64,000 bases of DNA, from the NCBI GenBank assembly GCA_017525505.1, contig JAFXSR010000017.1, positions 32,961 through 96,960 on the forward strand. Direction: 5' to 3'. The position numbers and the translations under genes are program-made. This DNA is from Bacteroidales bacterium (GTDB taxonomy: Bacteria; Bacteroidota; Bacteroidia; Bacteroidales; WCHB1-69). Positions within the stretch are counted from its first letter, which is position 1. Each line of letters begins with the position of its first letter. This document shows, one piece after another, positions 8,594-17,859 of this stretch. The notes beneath the pieces were generated by a model. It was not told where the DNA came from, made no database searches, and worked only from the letters and a program-made list of their open reading frames with translations.

Positions 8594-9685
8594 ATGAGTA
8601 AATCAATTACAATTCAAGACAAAGACTACCTGCAATGGGTGAAAGAACTGGGTTCAAGATATCGTAGAAGCCAAATTAAGGCTGCGGTGAAAGTCAATGA
8701 GGAGATGTTGCGTTTCTATTGGGAACTGGGAAAGGATATTGTGGAACGCAATGCTGAAAACAAGTATGGAAGTTCTTTTTATGCAAGCTTAAGTACAGAC
8801 TTGAAAAGCGAAATTCCATCAGCAACAGGACTGTCTGAAAGAAATTTGCGCTATATAAAAAGATTCTATTTACTTTATAATGAATTCTTTGTGAATTTGC
8901 AGCAAGTTGCTGCAAATTTTGATACTTGTCCACAATTCATGAACAAGTACCTTGAGGAATTGTTCTCCATCCCATGGGGTCATCACATGTTACTGATAGA
9001 CAAGTGCAAAGATAATCCAAAAAAAGCGTTGTTCTTTGTACATCAGACCGTGCAAAATGGTTGGAGCCGGAATATGCTTTCAAACTCAATCAACACAGAT
9101 CATTACGAACGACAAGGTCATGCGTTGACAAATTTTAAACGAACACTGCCCGAAGAAGCCAGTGATCTAGCTCAGGAACTGACCAAAGACCCCTACAACT
9201 TCGCCTTTACTGGTATCACTGGCAAACACAACGAAAAACTGTTGAAAGACAAATTGCTTGATAACATCACACAATTCCTTGTGGAACTTGGCACAGGATT
9301 CGCGTATATGGGCAGAGAATACCGATTGCAAATAGGTGAAACAGAAAATTATATTGACCTGCTGTTCTACAATTTGAACCTTTCGTGCTATGTGGTAATT
9401 GAAGTTAAAATTGGCAAGTTTGAATTTGCCGATGCTGGACAACTTGGAGGATATGTGGTTGCCTGCAATCATATCCTAAAGAAAGAAGGCAGGGACAATC
9501 CCACTATTGGCATTCTAATCTGTAAGGAAAAATACAACCTTGTTGCCCAATACGCATTGGAGGCCAGTAGTCAGCCCATGGGAATATCGGAATACGAACT
9601 GGCAAAACTTTACCCCGAAAAAGTGAAAGGAACCATTCCTACCATCGAAGAGCTGGAACAACTGGAAAATAGATTAGATATTTGA
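8594..9685 (+). CDS. DUF1016/YhcG-type PD-(D/E)XK nuclease domain protein
   Basis: A 363-residue protein with an N-terminal DUF1016_N winged-helix region (about residues 12-150, including GLSERNLRYIKRFYLLY). Its C-terminal YhcG-type PD-(D/E)XK nuclease domain spans about residues 190-345. Likely catalytic residues are Asp254 in NYIDLLFYN and Glu270/Lys272 in VIEVKIGKF. Family members are abundant on mobile and defence-associated DNA, and their targets are not firmly known. This copy is full length with a good promoter, so it is probably functional. A second, decayed member of the family lies at 60519-61009 but belongs to another subgroup by its N-terminus. Confidence 0.9.
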   Translation: MSKSITIQDKDYLQWVKELGSRYRRSQIKAAVKVNEEMLRFYWELGKDIVERNAENKYGSSFYASLSTDLKSEIPSATGLSERNLRYIKRFYLLYNEFFVNLQQVAANFDTCPQFMNKYLEELFSIPWGHHMLLIDKCKDNPKKALFFVHQTVQNGWSRNMLSNSINTDHYERQGHALTNFKRTLPEEASDLAQELTKDPYNFAFTGITGKHNEKLLKDKLLDNITQFLVELGTGFAYMGREYRLQIGETENYIDLLFYNLNLSCYVVIEVKIGKFEFADAGQLGGYVVACNHILKKEGRDNPTIGILICKEKYNLVAQYALEASSQPMGISEYELAKLYPEKVKGTIPTIEELEQLENRLDI

Positions 9686-9798
9686 CAGCCATTGCCAGTG
9701 ATTTTTCCGCTACCATCTCCTCCCTTCTTGTTCACGGCACACCATTCCGCTATGAACGCAGTGAGCAAGAGAAATCTCGAATGCGATTCTTCAATTGG

Positions 9799-9828
9799 CT
9801 CATTAGCACATTATCTCATTAGCACATT
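9799..9828. repeat. Short tandem repeat upstream of the gldA-like gene
   Basis: Two copies of CTCATTAGCACATT at 9799-9812 and 9815-9828 (period 16), ending 11 bases before the -7 element. Confidence 0.6.
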
Positions 9829-9839
9829 CAAAAAATTTG

Positions 9840-9847
9840 TATCTTTG
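9840..9847 (+). promoter_or_regulatory. Promoter -7 element for the gldA-like gene
   Basis: TATCTTTG fits TAnnTTTG and lies 22 bases upstream of the ATG at 9870. Confidence 0.65.
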
Positions 9848-9869
9848 CCTCCCAAAACAAATATAAATT

Positions 9870-10613
9870 ATGTCCATCGCAGTTCATCATGTTTCAAAGG
9901 TTTTCGGCACCCAGTATGCTTTAGACGATGTCAGTTTTGAAATCAAAAAAGGAGAAATTGTGGGCTTTCTAGGTCCTAACGGAGCCGGCAAATCCACCAT
10001 GATGAAAATCATCACCTCCTTCATCCCTCCCACCAAAGGCGATGTGGAAGTCTGTGGCTTGGATATTTGGAACGACTCGCTGGAATTACGCAAGAAAGTG
10101 GGCTACCTGTCTGAGGCCAACCCCTTATATTACGACATGTATGTACGTGAATTTCTGGAATTTATTGCAGGCATCCATCAGCTGAAAAACAAAAAGGAAC
10201 GCATAGACCACATCATCAAAATCACAGGGCTTACCCCGGAAATGCACAAGAAAATAGGAGCTTTGTCGCGTGGTTACAAGCAACGTGTGGGCATTGCCCA
10301 AGCCCTGATCCACGACCCGGAAGTGCTGATTCTGGATGAGCCTACCACCGGTCTCGACCCCAACCAATTGCTGGAAATACGTGAACTCATCAAGCAGTGC
10401 GGCAAAACCAAAACTGTGTTGCTGTCCACCCACATCATGCAGGAAGTGGAGGCCGTTTGCGACCGCATCATCATCATCAACAAAGGCAAAATCGTTGCCG
10501 ACGCCAAGATTGACGACATCAGAAAGATGACGGAGAAAATGGGATTCAAACGTCAGGAAGAACGTGCCACCAACTTGGAGATGGAGGAATTGTTCCGCCA
10601 ACTTACCAGATAG
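9870..10613 (+). CDS. gldA: GldA-type ABC transporter ATP-binding protein
   Basis: A 247-residue ABC ATPase with Walker A GPNGAGKST (about residues 35-43), signature LSRGYKQRVG, Walker B VLILDEPTTGLDPNQ and H-loop STHIM. The closest family by sequence style is GldA, the ATPase of the gliding-associated GldFG exporter of Bacteroidota. GldA proteins are commonly near 300 residues. Here the part after the H-loop is short, though the family-like ending (MEELFRQLTR) is present, so about 50 residues of the C-terminal region are missing or this is a related Cu/Nos-type ATPase. No gldF or gldG neighbour is present; the next gene is convergent rho. Confidence 0.75.
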   Translation: MSIAVHHVSKVFGTQYALDDVSFEIKKGEIVGFLGPNGAGKSTMMKIITSFIPPTKGDVEVCGLDIWNDSLELRKKVGYLSEANPLYYDMYVREFLEFIAGIHQLKNKKERIDHIIKITGLTPEMHKKIGALSRGYKQRVGIAQALIHDPEVLILDEPTTGLDPNQLLEIRELIKQCGKTKTVLLSTHIMQEVEAVCDRIIIINKGKIVADAKIDDIRKMTEKMGFKRQEERATNLEMEELFRQLTR

Positions 10614-10702
10614 TTCAGCCAGACAGTAATTCAAACCATAAGCGAATCCGACTGCTATCCAATCAGGACAAGAATTAATCTAACTGGTATCAAATCAAGT
10701 TA

Positions 10703-12478
10703 TTAACCATTCATCGAAACCAGAAATTCCTCGTTGCTGCGAGTGAATTCCATCTTCTCTTTCAGGAAGGTCATGGCTTCCAAAGTGGTCATATCAGCCA
10801 GATGATTTCTCAGAATCCATACTTTCTGCAATACCTCTTGCGGCTGCAACAGGTCATCACGACGCGTACTTGAAGCCACAATATCCACAGCGGGGTAGAT
10901 ACGCTTGTTTGACAATTTTCTATCCAACTGCAGCTCCATATTACCAGTACCCTTGAATTCCTCGAAAATCACCTCATCCATACGGGAACCCGTTTCAATC
11001 AGAGCTGTAGAGATAATCGTCAGAGAGCCACCGTTTTCGATATTACGCGCCGCACCGAAGAAACGCTTAGGTTTCTGCAAGGCATTGGCCTCCACACCAC
11101 CCGACAGCACCTTGCCCGAAGCCGGAGCCATAGTGTTAAATGCTCTGGCCAGACGAGTGATAGAGTCCAACAAGATGCACACATCGTGACCGCACTCCAC
11201 CATACGTTTCGCTTTCTCGAGCACCATGTTGGCGATACGCACATGACGCTCGGCAGGCTCGTCAAAGGTAGAGGAAATCACCTCGGCATTCACGCTACGC
11301 TGCATATCGGTCACCTCTTCCGGACGCTCATCTATCAGCAGAATAATCAGATAAATCTCAGGATGGTTTGCGGCGATAGCATTAGCTATCTCTTTCAGCA
11401 ATACCGTTTTACCAGTTTTCGGCTGTGCCACAATCAAGCCACGCTGTCCTTTACCAATAGGAGCGAACAAATCGATGACACGTGTACTCAAAGTCTCGCC
11501 CTGATGGCCTGTCAAGCGGATTTTCTGATCCGGAAACATCGGAGTAAGGTAATCGAACGGCACACGGTCACGAATTTCTTCAGGGTTACGTCCGTTGATT
11601 TTATCAATTTTTGTTAACGGGAAAAATTTCTCCCCTTCCTTTGGCGGACGGATAGCCCCTTTGATGGTATCTCCGTTCTTCAGACCGAACAACTTAATCT
11701 GGGAAGGAGACACGTAAATATCATCAGGTGAAGACAAATAATTATAATCTGAGGAGCGAAGAAAACCGCAGGAATTGTCGGTATTGATCTCCAGGACACC
11801 CTCGGCGATTACGGAACCATCGTAATTGGCATTGGCCACTATACCCCACTGTTCGTCAAACACGGACGGTTGTTCGGGAGTTTTTTGCTCCTTCTCCTCT
11901 GGCACTTCCGTCTCCGGCATTTCCGAACGCTCCTCTGTTTCGGCGCCGGATTCTGCTGCCGCAGCGATTTGACTCACAAGGTCAACAGATTCCATTACAG
12001 TGTCTGCAAAAGAATCATCGTCCAGCATGATATCATTCAAAGCCAAGATATCAGCATTTTTTTCTTTCTCCTCAATTTTCGCCTTCGACCTCTTATGTGA
12101 GTTCTTTTTCTTGGGTATCACCTCCGCCACTGACAGCTCCACATTATCGTCCAGAGTCAAATCAAGTTGTGGCTGCACATTCTTTTTTCTGCCTCTCTTG
12201 TTTTTTTTCACCTCTTTTTCGACTATTTCCTCCATCTGCGTGGGGAATTCCATACTATCAGGAACCTGAGGAGCATTTTCCAACTCTTTTACGTTTATAT
12301 CCTGTTTCAAATCTCCTTCCGGAACAATTTCCGCCAAAGGCAGATCATCCTCGGATTTGATCTCATTCACAACAAGCATCCCTGACGATATTTTTTTCAC
12401 ATTTGAGGTAGCCACAGGACCTGTTCCGGGAACAGAAATACGTTTTCTTTTCGATTTCTTTTCAAGGGAGTTCTCCAT
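10703..12478 (-). CDS. rho: Transcription termination factor Rho
   Basis: Rho is a hexameric RNA-dependent ATPase that ends transcription. The C-terminal two thirds carry the RNA-binding fold and the ATPase, with P-loop [13 protein letters not shown], Walker [15 protein letters not shown], and [21 protein letters not shown]. The first 200 or so residues form a long, low-complexity, highly charged extension typical of Bacteroidota Rho. I place the start at 12478 (591 residues). An upstream in-frame ATG at 12580 would lie within a few bases of the transcription start predicted from the promoter at 12589-12596, leaving almost no leader. Confidence 0.96.
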   Translation of the reverse strand: MENSLEKKSKRKRISVPGTGPVATSNVKKISSGMLVVNEIKSEDDLPLAEIVPEGDLKQDINVKELENAPQVPDSMEFPTQMEEIVEKEVKKNKRGRKKNVQPQLDLTLDDNVELSVAEVIPKKKNSHKRSKAKIEEKEKNADILALNDIMLDDDSFADTVMESVDLVSQIAAAAESGAETEERSEMPETEVPEEKEQKTPEQPSVFDEQWGIVANANYDGSVIAEGVLEINTDNSCGFLRSSDYNYLSSPDDIYVSPSQIKLFGLKNGDTIKGAIRPPKEGEKFFPLTKIDKINGRNPEEIRDRVPFDYLTPMFPDQKIRLTGHQGETLSTRVIDLFAPIGKGQRGLIVAQPKTGKTVLLKEIANAIAANHPEIYLIILLIDERPEEVTDMQRSVNAEVISSTFDEPAERHVRIANMVLEKAKRMVECGHDVCILLDSITRLARAFNTMAPASGKVLSGGVEANALQKPKRFFGAARNIENGGSLTIISTALIETGSRMDEVIFEEFKGTGNMELQLDRKLSNKRIYPAVDIVASSTRRDDLLQPQEVLQKVWILRNHLADMTTLEAMTFLKEKMEFTRSNEEFLVSMNG

Positions 12479-12588
12479 AAAAAACAAAATAAATGCCAAA
12501 TTCAGTTTGTTAAAAATTTTTTTCTGAGAAGATTTTGCCTTTGCTTCCTGCAAATTGGAGTAGCTAAGAGCCATCCGCAAAACCGCTG

Positions 12589-12596
12589 CAAAAATA
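12589..12596 (-). promoter_or_regulatory. Promoter -7 element for rho
   Basis: Minus-strand TATTTTTG. It gives a leader of about 105 bases to the ATG at 12478, and it argues against the longer start at 12580. Confidence 0.6.
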
Positions 12597-12650
12597 CAAA
12601 AAAAAAATTAATATTTCAGTCCCCTGCACGAAAAATCAAAAAAAAAGTGA

Positions 12651-12658
12651 TAAATTTG
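12651..12658 (+). promoter_or_regulatory. Promoter -7 element for the secreted protease gene
   Basis: TAAATTTG fits the consensus and is divergent from the rho promoter 55 bases away. It lies downstream of the in-frame ATG at 12647, so that codon cannot be the start. Confidence 0.65.
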
Positions 12659-12703
12659 CAGGCTCAAAAGAAAGTAATACAAATACAACCAATATTAATG
12701 CTT

Positions 12704-14698
12704 ATGAAAAAATTACTTCCTATCTCTCTGTTGGCCTTATATCTTGTTATCGGTCAATGGGTATCCGCACAAGTAAACAGCGGTGTTCTTCCCAAAAGTG
12801 CTGTGGCACAATTATCTGAAACCTTAGTTCCTCAGATTGAAGTAGCCACTCCCGATTTAGCGGCACTTCAAGCCAGATCGGAAAAGTCCATCATGGATGG
12901 CACACCCATGAAGGTGGCTATTGTCATGCCCTTGCAACTTACCACTGACAACGCCGGAACTTGGGAGCATACAAGTGACGGTTATGACATCTGGCGACTG
13001 AGATTACACAATGCCAAAGCATTGGGATGCTGCGCGCTCTTCGAACGCTTCCAATTACCTGAGGGTGCACAATTCTTTGCATACAACAGCGACAAGTCCC
13101 TGATTTATGGCCCATATACTAACGAAAGCAATCCTTCTGGCGAAGGTTTCAGTAGCGGTTTGTTCGCAGGAGGAGATGTTATTCTGGAATATGTATCTCC
13201 AAAACAAACATTTAACCAAAACGAACAACCTGACATTCTGATTGCCGGCTACACTTATTTTTACCGTTCAGAAGGTCTGCCCGACAACAGAGTTTCCGGC
13301 ACCAAAGACGGTGACACCGGTTACGGTGCGTCACAAAGCTGCATGATCAATATCAACTGTTCTGAGGGTGACAATTGGAGAGTACAACAGAAAGGCGTAG
13401 GCCGTTTGCTGGCTTATGGTGTGGAAGGTGAATCCGTACTCGCAGGATGGTGTTCCGGCACCTTGATCAACAATACCATGGGAGACGGAACTCCTTATTT
13501 TCTCACTGCCAACCACTGTGCAGAAGGAACTACCACGCAATATCTCAATTATTTTGAAATATACTTCCACTACGAATGTCCTTATTGCACCTGTACCTCC
13601 GAACCGGGCATGATTACCTACACGGGTGTCACCAAAGTGGCCAGCAGTCCCATCTCTACCACCAGCAACACTGGCACTATCGTCTATCGAGGATCTGACT
13701 TTTTATTGCTGAAATTGAAAAGTGTTCCTTGGACCAGATTGAAAAACGACGGTTTGCTGTTAAACGGCTGGAGCAAAACCGCTGCTCCGAGCACCTCCGG
13801 TGTATGTATTCATCATCCCGCAGGTGACGTGAAGAAGATTTCCACCTATACTACCACCTTAACTTCCGGCACATTCAACGAAGGAGCGACCAATGCATAC
13901 TGGATTGTTCCATGGGCTACCACTACTCATGGCAGAAGTGTTACCGAACAAGGTTCCTCAGGTTCACCCCTTTTCAACTCTAACGGTTTGGTAGTGGGAA
14001 CCCTTACAGGCGGTAGCTCTTCCTGCACCAACCCCAATGCCAGAGAGTATTACGGCAAAATGTCTTACCACTGGACTTCCGCTGGTACCGCCAACGAAAG
14101 AAGATTACAACCCTGGTTGGATCCTGTTCCGCTTTCACAAAGCACCTGCAATATTTTGGATTTCAACAGTCCATTCTATGTCATACCCGCCGCTCACATT
14201 TTCAGTGCCAATGGCGCTGCCTTCAACTACACCGTTTTCAGCGACCAGCCGTGGACACTGACCTACCAAAATGACCACAGTTGGTTTACCGTGAATAATG
14301 AATCCGGTAGTGGTGACGGTTCCATCCGAGTGACTTGTGAAGCGAATCCTACTGCCAGCACCCGCCGCTGCAATATGATAGTCAACAAAGCCGATGGTAC
14401 CTCTTTCCAGATCATTGTGAAACAAGATGCTTCCGGAACAGGCATCTCCATGGTTTCGGAAACTGAATTCAACATTTATCCTAATCCCGCCCACAACGAA
14501 ATCAATATTGAAACCGCTGACCACTTCCTTAGCAAAGTGGAAATCATCGACATGTTAGGCAAAGTGGTGTACAGTGCAAACATCAATGGTGACAACTCCC
14601 TGATTATCCCCGTTGCACAATTGGAGAACGCCATGTACCTCGTGCGTCTGACAACCGTGGATAACGAAGTGGTGTACAAGAAATTCTCAAAGAATTAA
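12704..14698 (+). CDS. Secreted trypsin-like serine protease with BACON domain and T9SS type A sorting domain
   Basis: A 664-residue secreted enzyme. A signal peptide (MKKLLPISLLALYLVIG) is followed by a pro/beta-rich region, then a chymotrypsin-fold domain. The likely catalytic triad is His271 (TANHC), Asp332 (GSDFLLLKL) and Ser419 (GSSGSP). The style resembles lysyl-endopeptidase-like proteases of Bacteroidota. Residues about 485-575 resemble a BACON beta-sandwich, and the end (FNIYPNPAHNEINIE to the C-terminus) is a type A T9SS sorting domain, so the product should be exported and anchored or released by T9SS. The start is set by the promoter at 12651; ATG at 12698 is an equal alternative. 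Confidence 0.88.
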   Translation: MKKLLPISLLALYLVIGQWVSAQVNSGVLPKSAVAQLSETLVPQIEVATPDLAALQARSEKSIMDGTPMKVAIVMPLQLTTDNAGTWEHTSDGYDIWRLRLHNAKALGCCALFERFQLPEGAQFFAYNSDKSLIYGPYTNESNPSGEGFSSGLFAGGDVILEYVSPKQTFNQNEQPDILIAGYTYFYRSEGLPDNRVSGTKDGDTGYGASQSCMININCSEGDNWRVQQKGVGRLLAYGVEGESVLAGWCSGTLINNTMGDGTPYFLTANHCAEGTTTQYLNYFEIYFHYECPYCTCTSEPGMITYTGVTKVASSPISTTSNTGTIVYRGSDFLLLKLKSVPWTRLKNDGLLLNGWSKTAAPSTSGVCIHHPAGDVKKISTYTTTLTSGTFNEGATNAYWIVPWATTTHGRSVTEQGSSGSPLFNSNGLVVGTLTGGSSSCTNPNAREYYGKMSYHWTSAGTANERRLQPWLDPVPLSQSTCNILDFNSPFYVIPAAHIFSANGAAFNYTVFSDQPWTLTYQNDHSWFTVNNESGSGDGSIRVTCEANPTASTRRCNMIVNKADGTSFQIIVKQDASGTGISMVSETEFNIYPNPAHNEINIETADHFLSKVEIIDMLGKVVYSANINGDNSLIIPVAQLENAMYLVRLTTVDNEVVYKKFSKN

Positions 14699-14713
14699 TA
14701 TGAATTTGATTGT

Positions 14714-14737
14714 AGAGACGGGGCACGCCCCGTTTCT
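14714..14737. terminator. Bidirectional terminator between the protease gene and sufS
   Basis: ACGGGG at 14718-14723 pairs with CCCCGT at 14728-14733, extended by AGA/TCT. It lies between convergent genes. The T-rich tract is short, so efficiency is uncertain. Confidence 0.5.
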
Positions 14738-14746
14738 ATGAAAAAA

Positions 14747-15949
14747 TTACAATAACATATTTTTTGCCCTATAGACGGCCTCGTAGAGGTCGTCTATTTC
14801 TTTTTTATCATTGTATAAGGCAAACGACGCCCGCACCGTTCCCGGAATGCCAAAATGATCCATAATGGGTTGTGTGCAGTGATGTCCCGTACGCACTGCC
14901 ACCCCCAATTTGTCAATAATAGCTCCGATATCGGAAGGATGAATTTTATCAATATTGAAAGAAACGATAGCCGCTTTTCGCGCTGCCTGACCATAGATAC
15001 GGAGTCCCTCAATGCCCGACAAGCGATCCTCCGCATAATCCAGCAACTCCTTTTCATAAGCAGCGATATTCTCAATACCAATACTTTCCATATATTCTAC
15101 CGCAGCCTTCAAGCCCATGGCATCACCCACACTCGGAGTGCCTGCCTCGAATTTAAACGGCAAATCATTATAAGTGGTTTTGGGAAATGTCACTTGCTTA
15201 ATCATCTCCCCTCCTCCTTGATATGGTTTCATCCTGTTCAACCATTCCTCCTTGCCATACATCACTCCTATACCCATCGGCGCATACATTTTGTGTCCCG
15301 AGAAGCAGTAAAACTCGCAGTCCAGGGCCTGGACATCCACTTTGCAGTGGGAAACAGCCTGCGCACCGTCTAACAGCACAGGAACGCCTTTTTCATGGGC
15401 TATTTTTATGATTTTCTCTACCGGATTGACCGTTCCCAGAGAATTGGACACATGCGTCACCGCCACCATTTTGGTTTTGGCAGTAATCAGCTGGCCGAGC
15501 TGGTCGATGCACAACTCGCCTTTTTCATTGAAAGGCAGTACTTTCAGCACACAACCACGGTCCTCGCACAAAAACTGCCAAGGCACGATGTTGGCATGGT
15601 GCTCCATCTCGCTGATGATGATTTCATCACCTTCGCGCAAGAAGGTACGTCCAAAAGAAGCAGCCACCAGATTCACGGAATCAGTGGCACCACGGGTGAA
15701 AACAATCTCGTAGGCATTTCTGGCATTGATAAAACGCCGCACCGCCTCTCGGGCAGCCTCAAACTCGTCGGTGGCCCGCTGGCTCAGATAATGCACCCCT
15801 CGGTGGATATTGCTGTTGATGGTCTCATAATAATCCTTCAATGTGTCAATCACCACCTGCGGTTTCTGCGTAGTGGCGGCATTGTCAAGATATACCAACG
15901 GTCTGCCGTATATCTTCTGGTCCAAAATCTTAAAATCCTCTCTATTCAT
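14747..15949 (-). CDS. sufS: Cysteine desulfurase SufS
   Basis: A PLP-dependent group II cysteine desulfurase that supplies sulfur for Fe-S cluster assembly. The hallmarks are PLVYLDNAATTQKP near the N-terminus, the ATDSVN and HHANIVPW segments, the PLP lysine in FSGHKMYAPMGIG, and the active-site cysteine region VRTGHHCTQPIM. I chose the ATG at 15949 (400 residues) because SufS proteins have a short N-terminus before the YLDNAATT motif. Starts at 15955 or 15967 would overlap the upstream gene more. No other suf gene is adjacent; it follows tilS and a membrane-protein gene with overlapping ends. Confidence 0.95.
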   Translation of the reverse strand: MNREDFKILDQKIYGRPLVYLDNAATTQKPQVVIDTLKDYYETINSNIHRGVHYLSQRATDEFEAAREAVRRFINARNAYEIVFTRGATDSVNLVAASFGRTFLREGDEIIISEMEHHANIVPWQFLCEDRGCVLKVLPFNEKGELCIDQLGQLITAKTKMVAVTHVSNSLGTVNPVEKIIKIAHEKGVPVLLDGAQAVSHCKVDVQALDCEFYCFSGHKMYAPMGIGVMYGKEEWLNRMKPYQGGGEMIKQVTFPKTTYNDLPFKFEAGTPSVGDAMGLKAAVEYMESIGIENIAAYEKELLDYAEDRLSGIEGLRIYGQAARKAAIVSFNIDKIHPSDIGAIIDKLGVAVRTGHHCTQPIMDHFGIPGTVRASFALYNDKKEIDDLYEAVYRAKNMLL

Positions 15950-16451
15950 CGTCATCATCTTGGTCATTCACTTCCTCGTAATCTGAAAACTGATTTCCGT
16001 CATCCCTGTTCATCAGGGCCTCACGCAACAGTATGCCATAACAGGCTATGACAAGTATGGTGGTGAAAATATTCATCCAATTCATGGTCAAAGCCCCTTT
16101 AATCACCAGATTGCACATCACAAACAGCCAGATTTGGGCAATGACATACAAATGAAAGCCAAGTTTATTGATTTTCAGCATCAAAGCAGCGCCAACCACC
16201 GCCAAGGCATAGCCTAAAGACAAGAGAAAATACTGCCAAGAGGACACTTCCGTCAATTGTTGCATAGCATCAATCACCTCACCAGGCATTCCCATATTCT
16301 CATACATCTCTGTCACCGACGGCAACATTCCGCTGGTAAAGGAAAGCATGAAATAGGTCAAGAAGGAAAAACCCGAGAAAATGAAGGTCAATACTGCCAG
16401 CACCACCAGCCAAGGCGAGCGCTTGGGTTTGTTTTCGTTAAATGGATCCAT
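15942..16451 (-). CDS. Four-helix membrane protein of unknown function
   Basis: A 169-residue integral membrane protein with four predicted transmembrane segments (about residues 13-37, 72-94, 100-118 and 125-145) and a very acidic C-terminal tail ending DQDDDDE. I recognise no family with confidence. Its start overlaps the end of tilS by 14 bases and its end overlaps the sufS start by 8, so the three genes are translationally coupled. That coupling does not reveal its job. Confidence 0.8.
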   Translation of the reverse strand: MDPFNENKPKRSPWLVVLAVLTFIFSGFSFLTYFMLSFTSGMLPSVTEMYENMGMPGEVIDAMQQLTEVSSWQYFLLSLGYALAVVGAALMLKINKLGFHLYVIAQIWLFVMCNLVIKGALTMNWMNIFTTILVIACYGILLREALMNRDDGNQFSDYEEVNDQDDDDE

Positions 16452-17757
16452 AATATTGAATTTTATAATAGTTTTCGGTTTGATGATCTATCTTGAATCT
16501 GTCATCAGCACGGAGTCCTACCAACCAAACGATTTTATCAGCGGAACACAGAACCTGCACATTCTTCTTTTCCAGCAAATTGACTTTCTGATCAATGAAA
16601 AAATCACTCAGTTTCTTGCTACCACGCATGCCGAAGGGACAGAAACGGTCGCCTTCCTGCCAGTGGCGCAACACCAAAGGGAAGACCAGTTTCTCTACAT
16701 CCACGTGTAAAATATCAGAATTGAGCGTAAAATCAGGAACAACACTGATCGGGAACTTCTCCACTTTGAAGCCTAAAGTCTCCAAATCCTCTATCTTGTC
16801 AATCTTTTTCTCTTCTTGCTGAGAAGTCTCAATAGGACTGACAATCAAGTATTTTCTATCTTTCACCACCTGATAACGGGACGAAAAGAAACGTTTTCCG
16901 GAGGATTTTTCCAATGAATCCAGAATCTGCTCCACCTCAGAAGCGTTAAAGCCCTCGTCCTTCAAAATCTCGAACAAAACCAGCGCAGGGTCTTCACATT
17001 TGCGCAATTTATCTATCGAAATGCGCAACATCTCACCTTCTTCGGCAAGCAACGAGGACTTGACCTCTTCCATTTTTCGCTGATAAAAAAGATACTGTCG
17101 TTTCAGCAAATCAATATTGCGTGAAAAAACGGAAATCAACTCAGGATTCAGCTCCTCCAGCTTAGGCATCACAGAAAGCCTGATTTTATTGCGCTGGTAG
17201 GCTTCGGAGCCATTGGAGGCATCGTTTCTGTAGTTGATGCCCTTTTCAGCGGCAAAACGCCTTATTTGAGCCGAAGAGAAATGCAATAACGGCCGGAGCA
17301 AGGTGCTGGTTTTTTCCGGTATGGCCGTCAGACCCTTCAAACCCGTTCCCCGGGTCATATTCAGCAGGAAAGTCTCGGCATTGTCATTGGCATTATGGGC
17401 GGTTACCACAAAATCAAAGTCAGAGCAAATTTGCGCAAACCAGTGATAACGCAGTTCCCGCGCTGCCATTTCCAACGACAAACCGTGTTGTTTCTGGTAG
17501 TCCAGCGTGTCAAACTCACGCTCGAAGTACCTCACGCCGTAATTTTCAGCCATTTCGCGCACCAACAGCATATCCTTATCCGATTCTTCTCCACGCAGGT
17601 GAAAATTGCAATGCGCCATGGCAAAAACAAACCCGCAATGATGGAAAAGCCACGCCATCACCGAGGAATCGGCACCACCGCTCACTGCCAGCAGATACTT
17701 TTTCTCCTTCGCAAAGGGTACTAACTGTTCAATATGTTGTCGAAACTGATCTACCAT
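16438..17757 (-). CDS. tilS: tRNA(Ile)-lysidine synthetase TilS
   Basis: TilS converts the wobble cytidine of the AUA-reading tRNA-Ile to lysidine using ATP and lysine. The PP-loop SGGADSSVMAWLFH at about residues 25-38 binds ATP. The N-terminal ATPase part is followed by RGTGLKGLTAIP, and the protein has C-terminal substrate-binding domains (439 residues, normal length). It is the first gene of a tilS - membrane protein - sufS unit. The promoter at 17768-17775 predicts a leader of only a few bases. Confidence 0.95.
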   Translation of the reverse strand: MVDQFRQHIEQLVPFAKEKKYLLAVSGGADSSVMAWLFHHCGFVFAMAHCNFHLRGEESDKDMLLVREMAENYGVRYFEREFDTLDYQKQHGLSLEMAARELRYHWFAQICSDFDFVVTAHNANDNAETFLLNMTRGTGLKGLTAIPEKTSTLLRPLLHFSSAQIRRFAAEKGINYRNDASNGSEAYQRNKIRLSVMPKLEELNPELISVFSRNIDLLKRQYLFYQRKMEEVKSSLLAEEGEMLRISIDKLRKCEDPALVLFEILKDEGFNASEVEQILDSLEKSSGKRFFSSRYQVVKDRKYLIVSPIETSQQEEKKIDKIEDLETLGFKVEKFPISVVPDFTLNSDILHVDVEKLVFPLVLRHWQEGDRFCPFGMRGSKKLSDFFIDQKVNLLEKKNVQVLCSADKIVWLVGLRADDRFKIDHQTENYYKIQYYGSI

Positions 17758-17767
17758 AATTCGGCTA

Positions 17768-17775
17768 CAAAATTA
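17768..17775 (-). promoter_or_regulatory. Promoter -7 element for tilS
   Basis: Minus-strand TAATTTTG, 10 bases upstream of the tilS ATG, implying an almost leaderless mRNA. Confidence 0.55.
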
Positions 17776-17799
17776 CAAAATATTCGCCGACTTTCATAT

Positions 17800-17832
17800 A
17801 AAAAGGGCAGTTCGTTGCCGACCACCCTTTTT
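17800..17832 (-). terminator. Terminator downstream of nrdJ
   Basis: AAAAAGGG at 17800-17807 pairs with CCCTTTTT at 17825-17832. Read on the minus strand it ends in a T-run 28 bases after the nrdJ stop. Confidence 0.7.
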
Positions 17833-17859
17833 CAATTTATTAACCCCATTAAAAAAAGA

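Noticed and set aside
9870..10613. Full gliding-motility gldAFG operon
   Set aside because: Only the ATPase-like gene is present. The next gene is convergent rho and no gldF or gldG follows.
12480..12580. N-terminal extension of Rho from the ATG at 12580
   Set aside because: The promoter at 12589-12596 would put the transcription start almost on that ATG; the extension has no Rho-like sequence.
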